From assembly GCF_021462225.1 (NCBI RefSeq), contig NC_061817.1:2534095-2598094 (forward strand): a stretch of 64,000 bases of DNA, given 5' to 3'. The notes beneath the pieces were generated by a model that ran no database searches, was not told the origin of the DNA, and worked only from the letters and a program-made list of their open reading frames with translations. Numbering within the stretch: position 1 is the stretch's first letter; the number at the start of each line of letters is the position of its first letter. Positions 21,790-33,302 of this stretch are shown in pieces. Source of the DNA: Girardinichthys multiradiatus. Its lineage: Eukaryota; Chordata; Actinopteri; Cyprinodontiformes; Goodeidae. The position numbers and the translations under genes were made by a program.

Positions 21790-23393
21790 CAGTGCCTTGC
21801 GAAAGTATTCGGCCCCCTTGAACTTTTCAACCTCTTGCCACATTTCAGGCTTCAAACATAAAGATATAAAATTCTAATTTTTTGTGAAGAATCAACAACA
21901 AGTGGGACACAATCATGAAGTGTCAAACTTTTTTAACAAATAAAAAAACTGAAAAGTGGGGCGTGTAATATTATTCGGCCCCCTTGCGTTAATACTTTGT
22001 AGCGCCACCCTTTGCTACAATTACAGCTGCAAGTTGCTTGGGGTTTGTCTCTATTAGTTTTGCACATCGAGAGACTGAAATTCTTTCCCATTCTTCCTTG
22101 CAAAACAGCTCGAGCTCAGTGAGGTTGGATGGAGAGCGTTCGTGAACAGCAGTCTTCAGCTCTTTCCATAGATTCTCGATTGGATTGAGGTCTGGACTTT
22201 GACTTGGCCATTCCAACACCTGGATACGTTTATCTGTGAACCATTCCATTGTAGATTTGGCTTTATGTTTTGGATCATTGTCTTGTTGGAAGATACATCT
22301 CCGTCCCAGTCTCAGATCTCTTGCAGACTTCAACAGGTTTTCTTCCAGAATGGTCCTGTATTTAGCCCCATCCATCTTCCCATCAACTTTGACCATCTTC
22401 CCTGTCCCTCCTGACGAAAAGCAGGCCCAAACCATGATGCTGCCACCACCGTGTTTGACAGTGGGGATGGTGTGTTCAGGGTGATGAGCTGTGTTGCTTT
22501 TATGCCAAACATATCGTTTTGCATTGTGGCCAAATAGTTTGATTTTGATTTCATCTGACCAGAGCACCTTCTTCCACATGTTTGGTGTGTCTCCCAGGTG
22601 GCTTGTGGCAAACTTTAAACGAGACTTTTTATGGATATCTTTGAGAAATGGCTTTCTTCTTGTCACTCTTCCCTAAAGGCCAGATTTGAGCGGTGTACGA
22701 CTGATTGTTGTCCTATGGACAGACTCTCCCACCTCAGCTGTAGATCTCTGCAGTTCATCCAGAGTGATCATGGGACTCTTGGCTTCATCTCTGATCAGTC
22801 TTCTCCTTGTTCTAGATGAAAGTTTAGAGGGACGGCCGGGTCTTGGTAGATTTGCAGTGGTCTGATACTCCTTCCATTTCAATATGATTGCTTGCACAGT
22901 GCTCCTTGGGATGTTTAAAGCTTGGGAAATCTTTTTGTATCCAAATCCAGCTTTAAACGTCTCCACAACAGTATATCAGACCTGCCTGGTGTGTTCCTTG
23001 GTCTTCATGATGCTCTCTGCGCTTTGAACAGAACCCTGAGACTATCACAGAGCAGGTGCATTTATACGGAGACTTGATTACACACAGGTGGATTCTATTT
23101 ATCATCATCAGTCATTTGGGACAACATTGGATCATTCAGAGATCCTCACTGAACGTCTGGAGTGAGTTTGCTGCACTGAAAGTAAAGGGGCCGAATAATA
23201 TTGCACGCCCCGCTTTTCAGTTTTGTATTTGTTAAAAAAGTTTGACACATCCAATACATTTCACTCCACTTCATTATTGTGTCCCACTTGTTGTTGATTC
23301 TTCACAAAAAATTGTATATCTTTATGTTTGAAGCCTGAAATGTGGCAAGAGGTTGACCAGTTCAAAGGGGCCGAGTACTTTCACAAGGCACTG
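21790..23393 (-). mobile_element. Tc1-like transposon (family C), full length, flanked by TA
   Basis: The ends are cagtgccttgcgaaagtatt at the left and its inverse at the right (agtactttcacaaggcactg), with TA at 21788-21789 and 23394-23395. Long inverted terminal regions (~200 bp) share agtgggacacaat and aagcctgaaatgtggcaagagg with their inverse. The element is 1.6 kb and carries one transposase pseudogene. Confidence 0.88.
21989..23008 (-). pseudogene. Tc1 transposase with two nonsense codons, otherwise full length
   Basis: ATG at 23006-23008 gives MKTKEHTRQV and then TGA at 22976-22978. The frame resumes with the helix-turn-helix (YKKISQALNIPRSTVQAIIL) and the GRPS linker, meets a TAG at 22673-22675 in place of a tyrosine codon in SGLYGRV, then stays open to KGGATKY at 21989. 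The DDE motifs WSDEIKI, FQQDNDPKH and NPIENLW are intact. The total of ~340 codons is normal for the family. No frameshift is seen, so decay is by point mutation only. Confidence 0.85.
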
Positions 23394-23479
23394 TAAAGCA
23401 TTGCCCACCTTATACAGATGATACACTTGGCCCTGTCTTTCAGTGTTTAACCCTGTCTCTCCTAGACATAGCTACTGGC

Positions 23480-24060
23480 TGAGCTTCTACTGTAACTAAC
23501 TATGTGGTCTCTTTCATACTCTAGACTTGAAAACTGGTTCAGAGTTCATCTGCTTAGCTGTCTTTCTATTCTAGATGAAGCCTCTAAAGGAGCTATAACC
23601 ATTATAGTTTTACTAGAAAGTGCTCCTGGATTTTGTGTCTCTGCTCCGTTCTCTCAAAACCCCAGTGGGTCGTGGCAGATGGCCACTCACACCAAGCTTA
23701 GTTCTACTGAAGGTTTCTTCCTGTTAAAATGGAGTTTCCCTCTCCACTGTCGCTACATGCATGCTCAGTATGAGGGATTGCTGCAAAGTCAATGCAAGCG
23801 ACTGTCCACTGTCTCTGCATGCTCATCCAGGAGGAGTGAATGCTACAAATCTCTGCCTCGATACAATCTGCTGGGTTTCCTTAGAAAGAGAAACTTTCAA
23901 CCAATCTGAATAATAAACTGAATCTGACTGTATTGTTTGATAGTTAGGATTAATTGGAATGTATGTACCTGACTTGGGATCTGTATGATTCAATTAATTT
24001 GACTTTGTGAAGTGCCTTGAGACAACATGTGTTGTGAATTGGCGCTATATAAATAAAACT
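23480..24060 (+). repeat. Fish interspersed repeat ending in a (GAATT)n tail
   Basis: The 3' portion gtgccttgagacaacatgtg and ggcgctatataaataaaac is a 3'-end signature widespread in fish genomes. It runs directly into the pentanucleotide array. The upstream part (cctctccactgtcgctacat) belongs to the same repeat type. A 135-codon frame at 23502-23909 is probably fortuitous. Confidence 0.55.
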
Positions 24061-24061
24061 C

Positions 24062-24195
24062 AATTGCATTGAATTGAATTGAATTGAATTGAATTGAATT
24101 GAATTGCATTGAATTGAATTGAATTGAATTGCATTGAATTGAATTGAATTGAATTGAATTGAATTGAATTGAATTGAATTGAATTGAATTGAATT
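24062..24195 (+). repeat. (GAATT)n microsatellite
   Basis: About 26 tandem gaatt units, with gcatt variants near 24066, 24107 and 24131. It forms the tail of the adjacent repeat. Confidence 0.95.
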
Positions 24196-24699
24196 AAAGC
24201 TGGCATCGTAATGATGATGAATGAAGCTCAGTTACCCCGTTCCGTGTGGCAGAACAGAAGAGTAACCGAGGTTTTTCCTGGAGCAGATGGGTGTGCCAGG
24301 ACAACTGAGGTGAAGATCGACTACAGAAAAAATGTCAGACCTATCATATGACTGATTTTACTGCCAGATATCCCTGACTGAAGGCAGTGTTTATAGGAGT
24401 TTAACAGACTTTCCACGCAGGAAATTTACATTGCAGATAGCCATAACAGCTGCACATGCTCCATCTAAAACAGCCTAATGCAACATCAATGGCCTTTACA
24501 AAGGCTTCCTGCAATAATGAGTGTGCTGTACTGCTCTAAACATCTAACCACTCACGCATTACATGTATCCTTTCTGTGCTTTCCTGCAAAGGTTTGTTGA
24601 ACTGCATTTAACTACTCATTTATGTTCTAACGGACACGCCATGAAGACACCAACCAAATAAATGGCTACCATTCTATCCTGCACAATTAAATTGCTTTT

Positions 24700-25135
24700 T
24701 AACGTGGCCTTTAAGGAAGAATGCCAAGAATGGATGGAAGAAACCTATAGTTGGAATAAAGCCATTAGAGGACTGATTGTTTTCCACAAGCCATGTAGGG
24801 AACAAAGCAAACATGTGGAAGAAGGTGCTCTGGTTAGATGAGACAAAAGCTCAACGTTTTGGCAAACACACAAAATGTTAGATGTGGAAAATCAACACAC
24901 CATGTTAATTTTCAAACATGGCGGTGGCAGCACCAGGGTTTTCTTCAGCAGGAACAGGAATGCCAATCAGAGTGGATGAAAAGATGGTTGGTGCTAAATA
25001 ATATAGATTATATTCCTTCAACTCTAATGTTATTTAGAAATGTCTTTGAGCCACCATTTGAAATTTTAATTAAATATAAAGAATTGTTTCTTTTAGAATG
25101 TGACAAAATGTGGAAAATGTTGAAGTGGTATAAAA
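24700..25135 (+). mobile_element. Tc1-like remnant
   Basis: The text gtggaagaaggtgctctggt followed by agatgagaca, and tcttcagcaggaacagg, is a degraded transposase region (KKVLW-D-ET and FSS-G-TG). It ends in a terminus-like gacaaaatgtggaaaatgtt. Frames are broken. Confidence 0.5.
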
Positions 25136-25259
25136 AACGTTCCACAGAAACAGCTTTGTGCTGGTGCCGGTGGCATCTTGCAGTAAGAACTATGAACTGC
25201 ATCATGTTGAAATGTTCAGATCCAAACAGTTTTTCTATGCAGCCATTTTAACATGGACT

Positions 25260-26295
25260 CCCCCTATTCTATTTACATTGGATTTCATTTAGCTCAGTTG
25301 TATTCAAAGCTTTGGCTTTCCATTTCCTAACCTTAGCCCTGCTTTTCTGTTTTGGCGTTGTGCACTAGGGTTTTTTTTTAGCTGTGCATGTTTATGGGCG
25401 TGGCCTGGTCAGCTTTGTTTATTTATCTTAAATGTTTATTCAGTCAGGTTTTCTTTCTCTTTTTTCATTTTGTCAAAGATTCAGTCAGTGTAATATGAGG
25501 GATTAAAATACACAATATGAAAACATATTTACATTCTCTAAAGTAAGACTATGTGCACATGGGGAATATTTGATCTGTATCTCTAGCTGTTGGTGAGTTG
25601 CTTTCCTGTTACTCTTCCCTGCAATGCAGTGACTGACAGTGTGTTAATAATAAGGATGCAAATAAAGCGTGAAGCTGTAGCTGTGGGGTAAATTCAGCAG
25701 TTTGCTGATGTTCGCACCTGCCCACTCAGTTTCACACACCTTTCAACCTACCTTTGCTTTCAGCCGGCAGATACCTTCAGATATCTGCATTTAGTACATA
25801 TTATACCATTAATTATACATATTGATACTGTGTATGTTCTGTTGCAGTTATTTACTTTATTATCACATCACAATGACCTGTTGTATAACTGTCCTGTCAG
25901 TGTATAAAGATTGTTTTACAGTGCCTCCTAGTGGCTACATTATCGCATCATTCAATAAGTTACACATGGTCTAAGGAGAAAAACGAGAGGGCTGTTGCTC
26001 AGCGGTCTCAAGTCTGTTTCTGGACGAAGAGGGGAGAGCCACATAATCCAAGCTGACTGATGTCCAGTGTGAAGTTTCCACAGTCACCGATGATTTGGAG
26101 AGGTATATGATCAGCTGGTGTTGGTCCACTGGGTTTTTTCACCCTAAAACCAGAGCAGCCGTACACCTGGAAGTTTTAGAGGACTGGCCTGACCTATGCA
26201 TGATTAAAGCTCTAAGCTGCTTGCATCTCTTTTAAGGACCATGGTTCAACAGAACGTCTGTTTGTTATTGAAGATTTGAGGTTCATTTAAAAAAT
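25260..26295. other. Intergenic, nothing recognised
   Basis: No conserved frames or terminal repeats seen. It ends at the gttgg target site of the retrovirus. Confidence 0.4.
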
Positions 26296-26300
26296 GTTGG

Positions 26301-26597
26301 TGTTAGGTATTATTTAGTCAACTCAGAGGTAAGAACGATACAGTCAGAGTTACTTGCAGCAAGGGTAGCCCACTTTGCAGTGAAACTACCAAGTTTTGAC
26401 ACCCTATCTCTTTATTTATATGCACAGTTCAACAGACAGTTCAGACAGGGTGTGTGTGTGTGTGTGAGACAGAAAGGAGGCTGGTTCACACAGAGATAAC
26501 AATGATCTCACACACACAGGGAGGAAGGCATAGTGCAGGTGCCTTGCAACACAAAGTTTTTACATGAGTGATAACAGGTTTTTGCACCCATCCAACA
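26301..26597 (-). repeat. ERV 3' LTR
   Basis: A 297-bp direct repeat of 33009-33302. It contains a minus-strand AATAAA (tttatt near 26411) and a (GT)n tract near 26447-26466. It is adjacent to the polypurine tract. Confidence 0.88.
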
Positions 26598-26599
26598 GT

Positions 26600-26609
26600 C
26601 CCTCCTTTT
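26600..26609 (-). promoter_or_regulatory. ERV polypurine tract
   Basis: Minus-strand AAAAGGAGGG followed by AC and then the TG of the 3' LTR; the position is exactly as expected for plus-strand priming in retroviral replication. Confidence 0.7.
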
Positions 26610-26755
26610 ATCACAAGTAAAAACATTTAATATAAAAACGAATAAGAAAAATACTTTGTATGAGCGAAAACCCACGGACGGTAAACAGATTATATTTTGT
26701 GGGAAATACTCATACGGTCCCGCCGCCCTCGGCAACCATTAAAAGTTAAATGTTG

Positions 26756-26939
26756 ATTAATACTTGAAATCATAAAAATAAAAGAATAATACTTGAAATC
26801 ATAAAAATAAAAGTATAATACTTGAAATCATAAAAATAAAAGAATAATACTTGAAATCATAAAAATAAAAGAATAATACTTGAAATCATAAAAATAAAAG
26901 AATAATACTTGAAATCACAAAAATAAAAGAATAATACTT
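26756..26939 (+). repeat. 29-bp minisatellite, ~6.3 units
   Basis: The unit begins aataatacttgaaatcataa and ends aaataaaag. Six complete units start at 26756, 26785, 26814, 26843, 26872 and 26901, plus 10 bp. Units differ by single bases (attaat, tataat, cacaa variants). It occupies the place where retroviral env should be. Confidence 0.95.
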
Positions 26940-27160
26940 AATGAAAACAGTGAAACATAATAAAAGAATTAAAAAATCTGCCCTGTTTATGTCATCATTG
27001 CACTTTTTCTCATTTCACTTAAGCAACAACTTTTTTCGATTTTCTGCTGTAAGGTCATTTTATGAAATACAATGTATGAGTACACTCAGGCTTTTGATGT
27101 GATTTATTTACAACATGTCATCATAATCGTCCCCTTCATTTTCGTGCATTTCTACCTGGT

Positions 27161-27381
27161 TCAGTGTTGCATATCCCACCGTGAACGATACCAGAAATTC
27201 TGTAGGAATGGATGTGCGTCATGTTCTTCCGTCAGTGTTCTGAGATGGGTCCCATTAGATGTCCATCTCTTCTGGTGCGGTATCACCTCCTGTGGATCCT
27301 GCTTTAGACAGAGAAAGAGTCCTGCTACCAGAATTAAGCTCAGGCTTATCAGTCCTGTCCACATGTTACAGAGAGCCATTT
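27161..27381 (-). pseudogene. Possible env leader remnant of the ERV
   Basis: A 72-codon minus-strand frame begins with a hydrophobic segment (WTGLISLSLILVAGLFLCL) preceded by a short polar start, like a signal peptide. It lies just after the integrase end, where env normally starts. It then becomes charged and stops. No surface or transmembrane subunit follows. Assignment is by position and hydrophobicity only. Confidence 0.35.
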
Positions 27382-27457
27382 TATAATTGGGCGCAGATCA
27401 GCTGTTTTCTTCACCGGTTTGAGATGCTGGGCCATCTTTGAACCCGGACTTCCTCTG

Positions 27458-27781
27458 CTACCCCGTCGGTTGGTTTGGCTCCTGTAACGGCAAAACTGGC
27501 TTACAGTGGCTTTTATGGATCCAGGAAGGCCTCTCTGCTATTTTCAGAGCTGTGGGCGTTGTCAGGAGTATTTGAAACGGCCCTTTCCACCGAGGAGTGC
27601 TCCAATCCTTCCGGTGGAGTGTCTTAATCAGGACCAGGTCTCCAGGCCTCAGGTCATTCTGTGGGATAGGAGCAGAGATTATCGGCAGACCACTGGACAT
27701 TTGTGTTTCTTTTGTCTGCAACATTTTATTCATCCACTCAGCTAATGAAGGTTCCTGTTGTGCTTTCTCTATTTCATTCAT
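27458..27781 (-). pseudogene. ERV integrase C-terminal domain
   Basis: The frame shows the SH3-like retroviral integrase end. Key features are [12 protein letters not shown], then [19 protein letters not shown] and a W-I-H motif. The G-D-x-V and RWKGP patterns are typical of gamma-like viruses. Upstream pol segments are in other frames. Confidence 0.75.
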
Positions 27782-27962
27782 GTCAGAGGGCAGAGAAAAC
27801 GGTCTGCCATGTACTATTTCTTTGAGAATACAAATTCACATCAGCAACTTGGTGTCACGTGATCTCAGACTCAGAATATAGTGGGTGGAGCCATACAATG
27901 ATGTACAGTAGGTGGCAAATGGAGTAAGACCAGTTTGATTTGGAGTTATTCTCATCCATAAT

Positions 27963-28148
27963 TTAACCAGGGATAGGCATTCGGGCCATGGCCTCCCTGT
28001 TTCTTCCATTGTTTTCCTTAATCTTTAACTGAAACCCTAATGCTCTAGAACTTAGTTCTATTAATTTATTTATAAAATGAGTTCCATTATCTGACCTTAT
28101 AATCTGTGGGATACCATATGTGGGGAAGAAATGTGTCACTAGGTTCAT
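27963..28148 (-). pseudogene. ERV integrase core fragment
   Basis: Contains GIPQIIRSDNGTHFI, with the second catalytic Asp (DNG) of the DDE integrase core. The first catalytic Asp region is not seen upstream in frame, so part of the core is lost. Confidence 0.7.
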
Positions 28149-28255
28149 CTATTACAACTAGGCAATATTTCTTCCCCCGTGTTTGCAACAAATTATGCAT
28201 AATCTGCAAAAATTCTTTGCATAGTCAGAAAAATTTATAGTGTAGCATTAATGCT

Positions 28256-28480
28256 TTACCAGATGTGACATATTCCCCCCTTGACACGTGGGTCTTCCCA
28301 ATGTGTCACTGTAGCCGCTGTGTTGTATAACGTTTTTGGGAGGATTGGTTTATCTTCTATCTGATAGATGTCATCTTTTTTCTGTGCTCCTCTCTTTAGC
28401 CAGGCCTTTATTTCTGTCTTGGGTGCTGACTGTTGGGCGTCTTTCAGCACGTCTGTGTCTATAAATAGCAGATCTGACAT
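28256..28480 (-). pseudogene. ERV pol segment between RNase H and integrase
   Basis: Frame with DVLKDAQQSAPKTEIKAWLK; the position between RNase H and integrase core fits the integrase N-terminal region. The zinc-binding HHCC set is not complete here. It overlaps the RNase H frame by 22 bp in another phase. Confidence 0.5.
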
Positions 28481-29350
28481 TTTCTCTTTAATAGGTTGAA
28501 ATGAGTTAGTTCTGTCCCTGATGATGTTTTAAAACCTCTATTTTGCCAAATCTTAGCATGGTGATGTACTGATCCGAAAACGTATTGGCTGTCTGTGTAT
28601 ATAGTAAGTATTTGTCCCTCATGTAATTCACATGCTCTTACTACAGCATATAATTCTACTGTTTGGGCTGAGCATGTATTGGGTAGAGATTTAGCTTCTA
28701 TTATCCTATCGATGGTTGTTACTGCATAACCAACTCTATTCTTTCCATATTCATCTTTAGATGCTGAGCCATCTACAAACACAACACATGAATCTGGTAT
28801 AAGGGTTTGAGAAATGTCTTGTCTGGGTTTGGTGTCTTCTTCAACTTTTGCTTTATAAGAATGTGGTTTTCCATCTTCTGCAGTAGGTATTAGAGTACTT
28901 GGATTTAAAGGGCACATCTTTTTAGAGTTATGTTTGGCTGTGATAATAATAGCGATGTCAGTGTGATATGTCTTGCATGTAGCGTCAGGTGCTTCTCTTA
29001 ATATTCCTGACTTCAACATATCTTGTATTACTGGCTTAGTATCTTCTTCAGCTTCTGGCTTTAAGGGGTATTGACGGACTAATGGCCTTTTTTCAGATAT
29101 TAGTTTAACCTTGTATGATGGGAACCCCTTTATAAGTCCTACATCAGTTGATGATTGGGACCACAGTTCAGGTGGGACAGCAGCTAGGACAGGATACATG
29201 TTGCTCTCTTTGCTCTCAGCTAAGCCCTGTATTTGTCCCTCTGCCTCATCTAAATGTGTCCTTGGATGGACTTTGACTATGCACGCCAGAATGAGCTTCC
29301 AGATTCCTGTATTAGGTTCTACCTTTGACAGTGTCAGTGCTGTTCCTGCA
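28459..29350 (-). pseudogene. ERV pol: start of RT fused to RNase H, RT palm deleted
   Basis: The open frame has the RT fingers start (PPELWSQSS, EKRPLVRQYPLKPEA, MLKSGILREA). After DATC it passes directly to the connection/RNase H part (VVFVDGSASKDE, GYAV, AQTVELYAVV, IYTDSQYVFG). The RNase H Asp-Glu-Asp residues (VDGS, VELYA, TDSQY) are present. The YxDD palm is absent, so reverse transcription is impossible. The frame continues upstream of the first ATG to about 29350. Confidence 0.75.
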
Positions 29351-29399
29351 GAGGTTTAAAGCCTCTGTTTTTCCAAATTTTTATTATTCTTTTTTATCA

Positions 29400-32340
29400 T
29401 ATTTTATAAAGTAAGTCCTTATTACATTTAAAAATTAGATCAATATTTTTGGTAGTTGCTATTATTATAAATAATGCTTGGTTTAGTTCTTATTAAAATA
29501 AAAAATAAAAACTCACTCACTGATGAACACAAAAAATGAAGGGCATATTATATCTTATAATCTTAGTTTATCTTACCCAGTTTTATAGATACAACATACA
29601 GTTTCAGTCAGCTTTGTATTTAGTTCAAGTAACTAAAGTTTGTTTCAATTAACTCAAGTTTTCTCTATTTCAGTCCAGTTCAGTAATTCTGTTAAGGTTC
29701 ATTTCATCTTATGTTAAGTTTGAGTCTAATTCAATCATTTTGAACCTGACTGGAAAAAGTCTAAACATCTGTTAAAATCTTTTTGTTTTACCATAGAGAA
29801 CTGACCTAATATTATTATGGTAATGTTGAGGACTCTAATTTTTACATAACATGAAACAAACATTTATTTCACAAAAACAGAAAGTCAAATACAGACATTT
29901 GGCCACATGAAAGTTTAAATAACCTGTTTGTAAAAGAATTATGAAAAATTGAAGACGGATCTATGAACTTTCTTATGGTTATCAGTATTTTCAATACAGG
30001 TAGAACCTTTGCTATCTTTATATGATTTTTCGAAAAAGATTCTGGAAACCTTATTAAGATATAAATTTGGCAAAGATCATCAGAACATCAGACCTTTATT
30101 AGCGCTTTTAAAGTCCCTCAAAGATGCATTATGATGAAATCAGTCATTCCCATTCACACACATTCACACACTACTTAATTATTTCTCTGTCAGAGTCATT
30201 TTATTTGCAAAAATTTGAACATAATTTGACTTCTATTATTCTTAAAATGCACATCGTTTCCTCATAACCCCTTTTGTTTCCACTAGGTCTGTTTTGAACG
30301 CTTCAATTCTTTTTTATTCACCAAGAATCAATAAGGTGGTCTTAGTGGGGTCCACCTTAAAGGTGTTATCTGTTGGGTGTCATGTTATCATTGTCAGGTC
30401 AGTGAGGTTCATAAGTCAGTCAGAACCTTGGTCATTTGGTCTGTGCTCATAATGTTTCATAGATCCAGCCTATGATTAGTCAGCAGAACTTCCACCTATA
30501 GGAGAAAAATTGATTGTTAATAAATGAGCTGCATTTCCTAGGAACACTGTCTTCCTCCTGGATGAGCATCACCTGTTGAAAAACTTTCATCATTGTTTGT
30601 TTCACATATTCAATCAGATCTTTATATTATACCAGTAGGTGAAGTTGTTAGTATCTCATGTAGACTGACATATACTGTTGCATTTGGAGAAGATCTCAGA
30701 TTAAATAAACTTAGTTAGAGCGTCAATCCAGGTTCATTTTGTGTCTGCAGACTTTAGCCAATTTTTCTTTTTTTTTATACATAAAGAGCAAGATTTAAAA
30801 TATTTTCAAAAGGCAGATTGTGGCAGAATGTAGACAAAACTGCTTATTGATTGACAAAATAACATTCAAGCACACAATCACCATATTAAAAGGCTCTACT
30901 TCTAGAGAATCACTAAACTTCTGGGGTCCGGTTTTGGCCCGCGGACCTTGAGTTTGACACATGCAGGGTAGAGTTACAATTTTTTTTTCAGACCTTTCAG
31001 CAGAGACAGGCTTCTGTTGTTTGCAGAAGTTTTATCTTTTTATTTTCAGGCAGCTGCATCTCTTTGTCAAGGTTGTTTCACAGAGCTGAAATTTAACTTC
31101 TCTCAAAGAGGAAAAATCAAGAATGCACACAATCTGAGCCAAATATGGAATTATTTCCCTGTAAAATGAATCTTTTGCATTTTATCATGATATTGTTGGT
31201 AGTATAACACCATAGAATGATTTTTAAAGCACCTGTTTCTCACTAATGCTTGCCTACAAAATCTTTTACTCTCAGATTACTTCTTTAACAACTCTAGTCA
31301 TTGTTCACTGGGTTGTCCAGTTGGACAGTTTCCATGTTGTCCACATTGTCACCTCCTCTTTTAACTTCTTTTACCACGTCCTCTAAAACCATCTCTTAGT
31401 CTTTATAATTTGGGGCTACCTTGGTATTCTAACCTGGGATGGGTGGCGGTCCGCCCTCCTTTATTTGTTTTCAGTTAAGCTGAAAGTTTTTTTCTGTGCT
31501 TTTCTTAAGGCCTCAGTATTATGGCTATGTCAGTTAAAAGCTGCTCTTATTGTTTTTTTTTTTTTATTCATCTTTTTGTTTTAATCTGTTTATCAACTGT
31601 GTGCACTCAGGGACTGAGAGGTCCCCTTTGAAATTATAATCTGGCAAGGTTTTTTATTGTCTCTTGAATCTTTTGAATGCATAATCTCCAGTTTAAGATC
31701 CCCGTGTAGTTTTAGGATTTCAGTGATAATTAAGTTACCTGAAAATCCGTATTTTTATGCCATCGTGTACATATTTCTGTTAAATCAGAGCTTTTTCTCT
31801 GTCCCTTCCCCATTGTTCTTTGTTATTTTTCTCTTTTTAGTTTTCATTATTTCTAATTTTAGATCCCCTTGTAATTTTAAGACATCCTTTGTATCTAATT
31901 TGCCCAAAAAACCATGTTTTTTATTTTTTATTTCATCTATGACAGATCATACCTGCTCCTTTTACATAGTTCTCCATAAACTTTACCTCCCCTTCTAAGT
32001 CAATTAGTTTACTTTGTTTCTTCCCCATTATGTTTTATGTTAGTTTAATTATAGTATAAATGTCCCAGATAAAAGGTCACTGGCATGAAACTTTAAGGAG
32101 AGGACATTAACACGGCCTTCTACTGCGACTAATTCGCAGCGGTGTTAATTTTCTGGAATGAAATCCGACCTGAATCTCCAAAGTTACCAGTACGTAGTTT
32201 TAATCTGGGCAAAAGAAAACACAGGACTAGCAGAATCCTGCTATGATTCTATTAAAATGCTTAGTCCTCCATATATACACACAACACAGTCACACAGTTA
32301 GTTTCAGGTACCTTGTAATTTTTCTAAGTTAACTTGGTGT
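29400..32340 (-). pseudogene. Degenerate gag/protease region of the ERV
   Basis: No long frame remains. Near 31400-31290 the minus strand reads GFRGRGKRS, then a stop, then a CGQHGN segment reminiscent of a gag zinc knuckle (C-x2-CG-x-x-GH), preceded by RG-rich text. The rest is AT-rich and unassigned. Confidence 0.35.
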
Positions 32341-32364
32341 TATTTTATGAGCTCAATTTACTCC

Positions 32365-32745
32365 GTTCTTTTTACTTTTATAGCGCTTATTCTATTCCCT
32401 CGCAGGGGAATAACCCTTAGTCGTTTTATTTGGCCCCCTTCTTGGCGGGGCCTTACCTTAATTTGTCACTATTCTTTTCACGGTGGAATAAAACCATCCC
32501 AATGCAGCGTCCTTACCGGCGACGCACTACCAACGACTGTTAAGTACTTTTCTTCTTTTATTTATATAGCGCTTACTCTATTCCCTCGCAGGAGAATAAT
32601 CCTCAGTCGTTTTCTTTAATCCCCTTCACGGCGGGATTGTACCAAATTTGTCACTATTCCTTTCACGGTGGAATAAAACCATCCGAATGCAGCGTCCTTA
32701 CCGGCGACGCACTACCAACGACTGTTAAGTACTTTTCCTATGAAC
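32365..32745. repeat. 185-bp tandem duplication in the ERV leader
   Basis: The segment from tatagcgctta to gactgttaagtacttttc occurs twice with period 185-186 bp (for example gcagcgtccttaccggcgac at 32504 and 32689). The copies differ at several sites and a small indel. It lies about 260-640 nt inside the 5' LTR. Confidence 0.9.
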
Positions 32746-32980
32746 TGTATTTTAACACTGTCTCACCTCGGAGTTGACTTCTTGGTGACTCTCTGGACCC
32801 TGTGAGAGTCACCCCGCGCCGAGGAAGGCGATAACCCACTGGCCAGGTGTGAATTCACACACACCGGGACTTTCAGCCACTCCGGCTAATGGAGGCTGTG
32901 CAGCGGTGCTTCACTCGACGTCAGGCTTCCCCCACGGATCCCAGAGTCACTGTTAAAGCAAAGAGAAATAAGGTTATTGA

Positions 32981-33003
32981 ATTAATCCGGCTACGAAGGA
33001 CTA
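32981..33003 (-). promoter_or_regulatory. ERV primer binding site, tRNA-Tyr-like
   Basis: Starting 5 nt inside the 5' LTR the minus strand reads TAGTCCTTCGTAGCCGG. The complement of the vertebrate tRNA-Tyr 3' end, as I remember it, is TGGTCCTTCGAGCCGG. One substitution and one inserted T separate them. Confidence 0.5.
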
Positions 33004-33008
33004 ATAAC

Positions 33009-33302
33009 TGTTAGGTATTGTCTAATCAACTCAGAGGTAAGAACGATACAGTCAGAGTTACTTGCAGCAAGGGTAGCCCACTTTGCAGTGAAACTACAAA
33101 GTTTTTGACACCCTATCTCTTTATTTATATACACAGTTCAACAGACAGTTCAGACAGGGTGTGTGTGTGAGAGACAGAAAGGAGGCTGGTTCACACAGAG
33201 ATAACAATGATCTCACACACACAGGGAGGAAGGCATAGTGCAGGTGCCTTGCAACACAAAGTTTTTACATGAGTGATAACAAGTTTTTGCACCCATCCAA
33301 CA
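33009..33302 (-). repeat. ERV 5' LTR
   Basis: A 294-bp partner of 26301-26597, with TG..CA ends and followed outward by the gttgg target duplication. Shorter (GT)n tract than the other LTR. Confidence 0.88.

Larger units (their letters stand above)
26301..33302 (-). mobile_element. Endogenous retrovirus (class I / gamma-epsilon-like), LTR-bounded, defective
   Basis: Direct LTRs at 26301-26597 and 33009-33302 each begin TG and end CA in element orientation. They are flanked by the 5-bp duplication gttgg (26296-26300 and 33303-33307). Order on the minus strand: 5' LTR, primer site, leader with a tandem duplication, degraded gag region, RT start, RNase H, integrase pieces, env-like leader, minisatellite, polypurine tract, 3' LTR. 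The LTRs differ by about six substitutions and two small indels, suggesting a fairly recent insertion. Most of RT and nearly all of env are missing, so it cannot be autonomous. Confidence 0.85.

Noticed and set aside
23502..23909. 135-codon plus-strand frame as a gene
   Set aside because: It lies within a fish interspersed repeat ending in (GAATT)n; no domain seen.
26756..26939. CRISPR-like array
   Set aside because: The 29-bp units are directly adjacent with no spacers, and the context is a vertebrate retroviral element.
31657..31998. 113-codon plus-strand frame, hydrophobic
   Set aside because: Antisense to the degenerate gag region and built of T-rich sequence; hydrophobicity follows from T-rich codons.
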